Source: Lewinellaceae bacterium (GTDB lineage Bacteria > Bacteroidota > Bacteroidia > Chitinophagales > Saprospiraceae). Taken from it: 64,000 bases of DNA. Both the position numbers and the translations under genes were made by a program. The DNA is taken from positions 1-64,000 of the forward strand of contig JADJFA010000024.1 of the NCBI GenBank assembly GCA_016708875.1. Reading direction: 5' to 3'. Under the pieces are notes generated by a model. It ran no database searches. It had not been told where the DNA came from and saw only the letters and a program-made list of their open reading frames with translations. Numbering within the stretch: the stretch's first letter is position 1; each line of letters opens with the position of its first letter. Below, in pieces: positions 56,593 through 64,000 of the stretch.

Positions 56593-57732
56593 ATGAAGTT
56601 CGCTACCAAAGCTATACATGCTGGCATCGAGCCAGACCCAAGTACCGGGGCCGTGATGACCCCCATTTACCAGACTTCTACCTATGCCCAAACAGCACCG
56701 GGCGAGCACAAGGGCTATGAATATGCCCGCACCCAAAACCCGACCCGATCGGTGTTGGAAAAGAACCTTGCTGCCCTCGAAAACGGGACGGAAGCTATTT
56801 GTTTCTCTTCTGGCTTGGCCGCGCAGGACTCCGTGATAAAACTGCTGTCTGCTGGCGATGAAGTATTGGCTGTCAACGATTTATACGGCGGATCCTACAG
56901 ACAGATGATACGGGTTTGGGGCCAATGGGGTCTGAAAAGCCGTTTTGTGGACATGTACACTGCCGCCAATGTGGAGCGTGAAATCAGCCCCGCCACCAAA
57001 CTAATATGGATCGAAACCCCCACCAACCCGATGCTCAATATCGTGGACATTGCGGCGGTGTGCGCCATCGCCCGCAAGCACGGCATCCTGACCTGCGTGG
57101 ACAATACCTTTGCTTCGCCGTTTCTACAAAACCCGCTGGATCTCGGTGCAGACATCGTGCTGCACTCTGCCACGAAATATATTGGCGGACATTCGGACGT
57201 GGTGCATGGCTGCTTGATTGTTAAAGATGCAGAGCTGGCCCAACGCTTGCATTTTCTCCAAAACGCTTGCGGCGCTGTACCCGGCCCTCAGGATTGTTTC
57301 CTCATTTTGAGGGGTATTAAAACCCTGCATTTGCGGGTGCAACGGGCCTGCGAAAACGCTGCCGTCATCGCCCAATACCTCGCTAAACACCCAAAAGTAG
57401 AGAAGGTGTACTGGCCTGGTTTTGCCACCCACCCCGGCCATGAAATTGCCAAAAAACAGATGCGTATGTTTGGCGCAATGGTGTCCTTCGATTTAAAAGA
57501 CAACTCATTGGAAAATGCCAACAAGGTGATGAGCAGCACCGAATTGTTTACCTTGGCGGAGTCGCTTGGGGGAGTGGAATCACTCATCGGTCACCCGGCG
57601 AGCATGACCCATGCCAGTATTCCACGCGAGGAGCGGCTCAAAGTTGGATTGACGGATTCGCTTATCCGCTTGAGTGTCGGCGTGGAAGACGTGGATGATC
57701 TGGTGGGGGATTTGGAGAAGGCATTGGGGTAG
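56593..57732 (+). CDS. Cystathionine gamma-synthase/lyase family PLP enzyme
   Basis: This 379-residue cytoplasmic enzyme of the Cys/Met metabolism family makes or breaks cystathionine (or homocysteine) through PLP. The start at 56593 gives MKFATKAIHAGIEPDPSTGA; an ATG at 56539 lies in the palindrome. Conserved parts are YEYARTQNPTRSVLEKNLAA, FSSGLAAQ, CVDNTFASPFLQNPLDLGAD and the PLP lysine in LHSATKYIGGHSD. Substrate choice between synthase (metB) and lyase (mccB) cannot be read with confidence; no transsulfuration neighbours are seen. Confidence 0.9.
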   Translation: MKFATKAIHAGIEPDPSTGAVMTPIYQTSTYAQTAPGEHKGYEYARTQNPTRSVLEKNLAALENGTEAICFSSGLAAQDSVIKLLSAGDEVLAVNDLYGGSYRQMIRVWGQWGLKSRFVDMYTAANVEREISPATKLIWIETPTNPMLNIVDIAAVCAIARKHGILTCVDNTFASPFLQNPLDLGADIVLHSATKYIGGHSDVVHGCLIVKDAELAQRLHFLQNACGAVPGPQDCFLILRGIKTLHLRVQRACENAAVIAQYLAKHPKVEKVYWPGFATHPGHEIAKKQMRMFGAMVSFDLKDNSLENANKVMSSTELFTLAESLGGVESLIGHPASMTHASIPREERLKVGLTDSLIRLSVGVEDVDDLVGDLEKALG

Positions 57733-57807
57733 GGAGAATTTATTTCGCATGGTGTAGAGCGAAATTTATTTCGCTAAATGGTTTAAGGCGAAATGAATTT
57801 CGCCCTA
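57730..57807. repeat. Palindrome (GCGAAAT-TATTTCGC words) at the start of the choice-of-anchor B gene
   Basis: Outer arms TAGGGAGAATTTATTTCGC (57730-57748) and GCGAAATGAATTTCGCCCTA (57788-57807); an inner GCGAAATTTATTTCGC lies at 57759-57774. The annotated ATG at 57793 is inside the right arm. Confidence 0.75.
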
Positions 57808-59408
57808 CAAAAGCCCAAAAAACCATTCAATTTCAGCAACTTATGTCGCGTTTTCCGCTTACTTCACTCAGCCCTTTTTGCCACCCTTACCCTTTCTGCT
57901 CAAAACCTCCAACGCATTGGCTACCTTTCCTACGATCCGCTTAAATTGGCGGGATGCTGGCACCATGTGGACAATACGGGTGGCGAATGGGCGCTCGTTG
58001 GTACCAGTGCGGGACTCAGTCTGGTGGACCTTGACGACCCCAGTCAACCCGTGGAGCGCTTTGCCGTTCCAAGCCTGACGAACAACTGGCGTGAGGTAAA
58101 AACCTGGGCCGGCTATGCCTATTTCGGCTCGGAAGCCCCACAAAGCGGCATTACGATTGTCAACCTGAACTATTTGCCCGATAGCATCCAATGGAAGGTT
58201 TGGCGCGGCGACGGATTCTTTGACAGCCTTGTGGTGAAAAGCCACGCGTTGCAAGCGGAAGCAGGATATCTATACATCTGTGGCGGCGCTAGTATCTCAA
58301 ACGGCGTAGTCATCGCTGATCTATCCGATCCCTGGAATCCGCATATTGTGAGCAAATACGCTGCGAACTACGTCCACGATGCCTTTATTCGGGGTGACAC
58401 ACTCTGGACGAGCGAGATATTTGAAGGCCAATTTGGCGTGGTGGATATATCGAACAGAACCAACCCTGTATTGCTTGCTACACAGCCTACACCCGGTGCA
58501 TTCAACCATAACTCAGGCTTGTCCGCAGACAGTAAAACCCTGTACACCACAGATGAAAAAAACAGCGCTCCACTTGCTTCCTTCGACGTTTCCAATTTGG
58601 ACGATATCCGGTTGCTCGATTTGTATTACCCGAGTAAAAAACCAGACGGTGAAGTACACAATGTGCGCGTGATGCCGGGCGATTTTCTGGTTTGCCCCAG
58701 TTATCGTGGCCAACTGACCATCGTGGATGGTTCGCGGCCGGATAATCTTATTGAAATCGCTTGGGACTCACTTGGTACCTCGCTTGTTTGGGATGCCGAC
58801 CCATACCTGCCTTCGGGCATCGTTTTCGCTACGGCCAAAAACGAAGGTCTTTTATTTATCAACCCACCTACGCGCACGCTGCCTGGATAGAGGGTTTGGT
58901 TACAGATGCTACTACGGGTTCCCCGCTGGTTGATGCCAAGGTCTTTGTGCTGAATTCACCCAATGCAGATACCACGGGTGCGGACGGGCTATACAAAACG
59001 GGTGCAGCGGCTACTGGCTCCTATACGCTTCGCGCAGAGCGGACAGGCTACCAGCCGCAGGTGATTACCAACGTAACACTCCAGAGCGGGGTGGTTACCA
59101 CACGTAATTTCGCCCTATCGCCATTGGTTGGAACAGAAGATGCTGAAAACGAATCTTTTGTACGGGTATCGCCTACTCCTTTTGAGGATTTTTTGAGTGT
59201 AGAATTCCCGGCTGTAAGCCCTTTCAAAACGGAAGAAACCACCTTGCGTTTGAGCGATTTTTCAGGCAAAAGAATCCTGGAAAAAAAGGCTGACGCGAGC
59301 GGAATCACGGTTTTGGATGGTTTGAAAAAGCTCCAAGCAGGGACTTATTTGCTCCAAATTGCAAATGAAAAAGGATTAAGCAAGGTTGTAAGAGTGGTTA
59401 AACTGTAG
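57793..59408 (+). CDS. Choice-of-anchor B family secreted protein with T9SS domain, frameshifted near 58870
   Basis: A signal-like hydrophobic stretch (CRVFRLLHSALFATLTLSAQ) follows an odd start inside a palindrome, so the true start is uncertain; an error near 57845 could hide a better one. Residues about 40-360 match the choice-of-anchor B propeller family (CWHHVDNTGGEWALVGTSAG, NYVHDAFIRGDTLWTSEIFE, NHNSGLSADSKTLYTTDEKN). A C missing near 58868 breaks the frame at LLFINPTYAHAAWIEG. It continues into a carboxypeptidase-regulatory-like domain (GLVTDATTGSPLVDAKVFVL) and a T9SS sorting domain (VRVSPTPFEDFLSVEFPAV to SKVVRVVKL). It is probably cell-surface bound; function unknown. Confidence 0.8.
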
Positions 59409-59409
59409 A

Positions 59410-62400
59410 TTATCTCCCCACCACCACCTTAAACGCCTTTCTATCTCCATCGGCCTCTACCCACAACACATACACCCCGTTGGGCAAATGCGAGGTGTCA
59501 AAAAAGAAGGCCGATTGTGCCCCTATTTGGGTTGCTATGTTTCGTCCCGACAAATCAGCAAGTTGAAGGCGAAGGGTTCGCCCCTCCTTCGCCCCCGCCT
59601 GCCAAGCCTTGGCGGGCAGGAAGGCTTCGGCGGGTAAAACATAAACCCCCAATTCATCCGTAGCAGGATTTGGCAGGATCTGAACGCCCAACTCGGAAAA
59701 AACATCCTTCACTCCAACGGCAATGAGCTGAATCACCAGCACTGTGCTACACCCGTTCCCGCCTGTTACAGTAACGGTGTACGTTCCGTTCACCAGCCCA
59801 AAAACATCCTCCGTGGTACTGCCATTGCTCCAAACAAAATTAATAGGCGCTTGTCCGCCCAACACCAACAAATCAATGTATCCATCGGCAGCACCGGTGC
59901 ACCGACTCTTCATTACTAAGTGCCAAAACTTCCAACCCTGGGGCTACGGTGATCGTGCTTATAGTTTCGCAGTCCATTGCATCAGTCACCGTTACCGTTA
60001 CCGTGCCAGAGAAGCCATTGGGCAACTGCACGCTTTGCCCTGAACCGCCTATAGACCAATTATACGCATAAGGTTCAATTCCTCCTGAGGCATTGGCTAT
60101 CAAGATCCTGCCTTCCGGATTGCAGGGATTGCCCCCAAACGTTACATTCACGGAAAGATCCATGCCGCTTTGGAGCATTACATTCACACAACTGGTGGAA
60201 GTGCAGCCATTTGGCCCGGACACTGTCAGGCAATATGTGCCCGGTTCTGTGACCATTGGATTTTGTAAATCACTCGTCCACCCTCCAAATCCAGACCAGA
60301 AGTAACTTGCATTCTGCACATTGGAATTCCCAAGCAATTGTACTGTAGGGTGTGTGCAACTCAGTATAAGGCCGTCGTGGGTAATGGACGCACCAGGTGG
60401 TGTGTAATCCTGTTGCACCGTGATGTTGTAATCTTTGGAACAGCCATTGGCCGTTGAAGAAACATTAAAAACCGACGAGACTTGCAGCGCAATGATTTGC
60501 CCGGGAAACACCTCCATACCATTGAAAAAATAATGAACGTTGGCAGGAGCGTCAGGCACGGTAAATTCGATAATCGGGGTGGAACAATTGTACGATATAT
60601 TTCCCGGTAAATTTATTTGCGGCAGCAATGTGTCCAGGTAAACCGTTGCATAAGCCGCTGTGGTACACCCATTTGGAGCCGTAACCACCACTGTATATAC
60701 GCCGCCTTCCGTGGCCGTAAAACCACTGTGCAATTGGCCATTGGGCTTATACCATTGCACTGAGCTATTCACGGGGGTAAAATTCGTGCCCAAAGTCAGG
60801 GAGGTAACATTGCAATTCAAAAAACCACCCAAAGCAATGGCGGTCGGTCCTGTGCCGGGCACAAAAATGACCGATTTTGGCGCGCCTGTGCTCGAATTGT
60901 AAAACGCTCCACCACCCGGTGTAACCTCCAATTTTACCGCACGAACCGAGTAATACAAAGTATCGGCCACCGGCGATAAGTCTTCCCAGGAGGTTTGAAA
61001 AATCAAGTCCGGGGTCACTCGCAGATATGGTCCGTCGAGACTGAACGAACGATAAACCAAGTACGCATTCACCTCTGAATCAGGCGAAGCGGTCCAGTGC
61101 AGGTTGACTCTGTTACAGTTGGAAGTGAGCGTCACATTGCCAGCAGGTGGAACAACTTTTGCCCGCAAAGTAGGGTCGCCGAGCAGCGCGATATGCGTGC
61201 CGCTTTCGCCATTGGAATCGCCATAGGCGGTGTTGTATTGCGCATTTTGGGTTTCTTTCAGGCAATAGCCGATGGTTTCGCCTGAAGCCAGGCCATGCTG
61301 CATCCAATGCGGACGACCTGCCCAACTGACGGTCAATACACTGCCTTTGGAGGCCAACAAAGCGGGCAAAAGTGGGTTTGTTTCAAAATCCCAATCGCCA
61401 AAATAATCGCCGTACAAATTGGCAAACACGGTTCGAATCGAGTCCGTCGCAAAGTTGGCCGAAGTGCCTATGCCGTCGGCACTTGAGTAGCTTCCGTTTG
61501 CACCTGCTCCATAACCCAACAGGTGGCGCTGGGGATTGCGGAATTCACCAGGTGTTACATTCCACTCCCCGACCAGCGGAATTGCATTGCGGTAACCATC
61601 GGCAGCGAAAGCCTCACCACCCGACCAGCCAAGATGATCATCTACCAGTGCCTGATTGGGTACTTTGTACTGACCAGTGCGCCAGAGGTGGTTTTTCCAT
61701 AAATATTTTCGAAGCAATTCTACTGGGTTTGCGCCAAAGGTGGCGGCAGAAAGTCGGCGGAAATCCAGTCTTCCTACTGGGAGTTCAACAGCAGATGGCA
61801 AGGTGTTTTGGTCAAATTTCCCATCACCCGGCACATTTCTGTTGGCCAGGCGAGCTGTGTTTGGAATATTCACCGAATTGTCGGTCCAGGTACCGTTTAC
61901 ATCGCCATAGAATGCATCGCTGGGCCAGGCGCCAACGTGATCACTTTTAGTATCCCAGGCCATGCTGCCTGAATACGGAATAGGCACATTGCCCATGAGG
62001 AGTACAGCTTTCACGTTTGTTGGGTCGGCATTGTATGCGGACATAATCTGGTTTTTCACCCATTGCACAGTGGTGAATGGGCCTGTTTTAAAAGGTACCG
62101 GTTGCCAGCCTTCACCGCGCAGGTCGTTTTTGAAAAAAATCAGATCTGCACCCAATTCGTCGGCGGTGGTGGAATCAATAAACACCAGGATTTTCCCCCG
62201 ATTGTCCACCACAGGCTTGAAAAAACTTGCGAAAGCATAGCCGTTGGCGGTTACATTGCCCGTTTTTCGCTCTACGGCATATTCATAGGTTTCATTTTGG
62301 TCGAGGCCGTTGTCAAAATGGCCGTTTAAAGAAGTGTTGGTAATGTTTACGAGTTCAACCCATGTATCGCCCGCAGATCCTTTCACGCGTCGGCGAAGAA

Positions 62401-62557
62401 TGATATCGGAAGGAGTCGGGTTGGCCCAAGTAAGAAATACAGCAGGGGGATTCAGCCCGGCATTGAGTTGCAGAGGCACCACCAGGTCCTGCGGGGTTTG
62501 AGCAAAAAGAATGGCGGGGAGCAAAAAAGAGCAGAGTAAAGTAATGTATCGGGACAT
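59410..62557 (-). CDS. C25 (gingipain-like) family secreted protein with T9SS domain, frameshifted near 59905
   Basis: Signal peptide MSRYITLLCSFLLPAILFAQ. An N-terminal Fn3-like domain (PPAVFLTWANPTPSDIILRR) precedes a C25-like region (KAVLLMGNVPIPYSGSMAWD, SDHVGAWPSDAFYGDVNGTW, VELPVGRLDF, GRPHWMQHGLASGETIGYCL). The usual Cys nucleophile position seems to read SVLTVSWAG, so it may be inactive. Several PKD/SprB-like repeats follow (NCNVTSLTLGTNF, GCTSTSCVNVML, GTVTVTVTDAMDCETISTI). One base is missing near 59905; the frame resumes in KSRCTGAADGYIDLLVLGGQ and ends with a sorting domain (VQILPNPATDELGVYVLP to KAFKVVVGR). Rejoined length is about 1048 residues. Confidence 0.78.
59598..59620. 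repeat. Hairpin inside the C25 gene (PAKAWQAG linker)
   Basis: CCTGCCAAGCCTTGGCGGGCAGG folds on itself and encodes LPAKAWQAG in the sorting domain. It recalls the CCTGCCTACCGGCAGG word near 7455. Confidence 0.5.
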
Positions 62558-62608
62558 GGGATGTAGCGTTAGAGATTAAATTGTAGAGCAAAAATAGGGG
62601 AGTTGATC

Positions 62609-62690
62609 GGGAAATTGAGATATGAGGATATTAGCATATTGGAAGGATTGTGGATTTTGGCAATCCTATATCCTAATTTCTCAATTTCCC
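62609..62690. repeat. Word palindrome between the C25 gene and ruvX
   Basis: Outer arms GGGAAATTGAGA (62609-62620) and TCTCAATTTCCC (62679-62690), with inner words TATGAGGATATTAGCATATT and CAATCCTATATCCTAA. It lies before the ruvX promoter in the gap between divergent genes. Confidence 0.75.
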
Positions 62691-62703
62691 AACCACTCTT
62701 TCC

Positions 62704-62711
62704 TACCTTTG
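62704..62711 (+). promoter_or_regulatory. Likely -7 promoter element of ruvX
   Basis: TACCTTTG at 62704-62711 matches TAnnTTTG, ten bases before the ATG at 62721, so the transcript would have a very short leader. Confidence 0.55.
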
Positions 62712-62720
62712 CGCCCGCTT

Positions 62721-63140
62721 ATGGGCCGCATCCTCGCAATAGATTTTGGACTGAAACGCACGGGCATCGCTGTTACCGACCCCTTGAAAATCATCGCCAG
62801 CGCACTAGTTACAGTGCCAACACACGAAGTATTGGATTTTCTCCAAAACTATTGTGCCGCAGAAGATGTGGAACACTTCGTCCTTGGGCTTCCACTCCAT
62901 GCCGACGGCAATCCCGCCCAAATAGCCCCTCAGGCCGATGCTTTTGCCGAACGGCTGCAAAAACTTTTCCCGGAAAAAAAAGTTATTCGGCAGGACGAGC
63001 GAAACACCTCCAATGACGCAAAAAAAATAATCCTCCACAGCGGTATCAAAAAACAAAAACGCCGTGATAAAACCCTTGTAGATAAAATTGCCGCAGCACT
63101 CATTTTAGAGCAATACATGGAGGAAAACTATTGGAATTGA
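62721..63140 (+). CDS. ruvX: Putative pre-16S rRNA nuclease / Holliday junction resolvase homologue YqgF
   Basis: This 139-residue RNase H-like nuclease matures the 5' end of 16S rRNA in E. coli (YqgF/RuvX). The start at 62721 gives MGRILAIDFGLKRTGIAVTD, with the first catalytic Asp; an ATG at 62622 reads through the palindrome. VLGLPLHADGNPAQIAPQAD, VIRQDERNTSNDAKKII and VDKIAAALILEQYME supply the other acidic residues. It is likely cotranscribed with def. Confidence 0.93.
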   Translation: MGRILAIDFGLKRTGIAVTDPLKIIASALVTVPTHEVLDFLQNYCAAEDVEHFVLGLPLHADGNPAQIAPQADAFAERLQKLFPEKKVIRQDERNTSNDAKKIILHSGIKKQKRRDKTLVDKIAAALILEQYMEENYWN

Positions 63141-63313
63141 TTCGATTGATAGGATTGGGATTGATTCGATTCTTACGATTGGTTCGATTGATACTATTGT
63201 GGGATTTTTGCGAATCCATAATTGAAAACACAATCCAATCTGAGCGTAAATCCAATCGAGCCAATCCCACAATCATAAGAATCGAATCAATCAAACCAAT
63301 CCCACAATCGTAA
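63135..63313. repeat. Long word palindrome (GATTGATTCGATT words) between ruvX and def
   Basis: Left arm words ATTGATTCGATTGATAGGAT and GGGATTGATTCGATTCTTAC pair with right words ATAAGAATCGAATCAATCAA and ACCAATCCCACAATCG. It spans about 180 bases and starts at the ruvX stop. Each arm is itself a tandem of 8-10-base words. Confidence 0.85.
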
Positions 63314-63324
63314 CAATTGCAACA

Positions 63325-63897
63325 ATGCTACTCCCAGTTTATGCCTACGGGCAACCTGTTTTAAAAAAAGTATCGGTTCAAATAGGCCCAGAATATCCTG
63401 ATTTGCAGGAACTTATCGCCAATATGTGGGACACCATGTACCACGCCGATGGGGTGGGCATCGCGGCGCCACAAGTCGGTCACGGCATCCGGCTTTTTGT
63501 GATTGATACCGAACAAGTGGATCGAAAAGAAGGGACGGAGGCACCGACTGACACCCCTTTCAAACAAGTGTTCATCAACGCTCAAATGCTGTCTGAAACG
63601 AGCAAACCCTGGACCTATGAAGAAGGCTGCCTGAGCATTCCTGATATTCGTGGGGACGTGGAGCGTCCCGAAGGAATCCGTATCCGTTGGCAAGACGAAA
63701 AATTTCAAGAACACGAGGCGGAGTTTACTGGCATTAACGCCCGGGTTATCCTGCACGAGTACGACCATATTGAAGGCGTACTTTTCACGGAACGGCTAAA
63801 ACCCCTTAAAAAACGCCTCATTCAGCGGAGAATGGAGGCAATTAGAATAGGAAAGGTGAAGACAGATTATAAAATGAAGTTCTACAACGGGCGCTGA
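63325..63897 (+). CDS. def: Peptide deformylase
   Basis: This 190-residue metalloenzyme removes the N-formyl group from new proteins. The three family motifs are intact: GVGIAAPQVG (residues 44-53), EGCLSIP with the metal-binding Cys, and HEYDHIEG with the two His ligands and the catalytic Glu. It starts MLLPVYAYGQPVLKKVS. An intact C-terminus ends KMKFYNGR. It follows ruvX after the long palindrome. Confidence 0.96.
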   Translation: MLLPVYAYGQPVLKKVSVQIGPEYPDLQELIANMWDTMYHADGVGIAAPQVGHGIRLFVIDTEQVDRKEGTEAPTDTPFKQVFINAQMLSETSKPWTYEEGCLSIPDIRGDVERPEGIRIRWQDEKFQEHEAEFTGINARVILHEYDHIEGVLFTERLKPLKKRLIQRRMEAIRIGKVKTDYKMKFYNGR

Positions 63898-63914
63898 GAA
63901 TAATGTCTCAGACC

Positions 63915-64000
63915 TTACAAGTTTTTGTTATGGTATAAAAGTTGCAGGCTGTGCTTTAAATACTCTCGCACATCATGCTCCGCCATCTTGATATCCTTGT
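63915..64000 (-). CDS. C-terminal fragment of an unknown gene (cut by window end)
   Basis: A minus-strand frame open to the window edge ends at TAA 63917-63915 and gives KDIKMAEHDVREYLKHSLQL followed by LYHNKNL. It is too short to identify. It would converge with def, 17 bases apart. Read as a possible gene end only. Confidence 0.35.
   Translation of the reverse strand, partial: KDIKMAEHDVREYLKHSLQLLYHNKNL

Overview
The window comes from a member of the Bacteroidota, most likely a Saprospiraceae-like environmental lineage. The evidence is several large secreted proteins ending in type IX secretion (T9SS) sorting domains, promoters of the Bacteroidota form TAnnTTTG, no Shine-Dalgarno signals, HYR and choice-of-anchor B proteins, and a long tRNA-tuf-secE-nusG-rpl-rpoBC chromosomal cluster.

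Layout. 1-7.4 kb, minus strand: a DUF1800 protein cut by the window edge, a FadD-type acyl-CoA ligase, a GT39 membrane glycosyltransferase and a GH2 beta-mannosidase. 7.7-14.3 kb: a T9SS secreted protein, a low-molecular-weight tyrosine phosphatase, an AAA/DUF4143 ATPase and a secreted serine hydrolase. 14.7-22.8 kb, minus: a second serine hydrolase with five N-terminal tandem repeats, a tail-fibre-like repeat protein coupled to a small T9SS protein, and a 1153-residue HYR/beta-propeller protein. 22.9-28.4 kb, minus: the most distinctive locus, a sigma-70 family factor, a one-TM TPR protein, a TPR-CHAT protease and an EAD11-like one-TM protein. 28.7-31.5 kb: mntR and an Nramp-UspA fusion behind a likely operator. 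31.9-37.3 kb, minus: acyltransferase, murI, ftsK and an O-methyltransferase. 37.5-53.5 kb: four tRNAs, tuf, tRNA-Trp, secE, nusG, rplK, rplA, rplJ, rplL, rpoB, two polysaccharide-type genes, and rpoC. 53.6-64 kb: lptB, yqeY, a 1.3-kb G/C homopolymer tract that is probably artefact, a metB-like gene, a choice-of-anchor B protein, a C25-like protein, ruvX, def and a gene fragment.

Three themes run through the region. First, nearly every intergenic gap carries a long palindrome whose arms are short tandem words, different at each place; some also sit in frame inside genes. Second, four genes (the sigma factor, the EAD11 protein, the HYR protein and the repeat/serine hydrolase) share an upstream motif: an A-tract followed about 10 bases later by CRCTTACCT. 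This suggests a small regulon tied to the sigma-CHAT locus. Third, eight genes, including the normally essential ftsK, are broken by single-base shifts, often in homopolymers, so most breaks are probably sequence errors and not true pseudogenes.

All calls rest on reading the sequence and on family knowledge; no database search was run.
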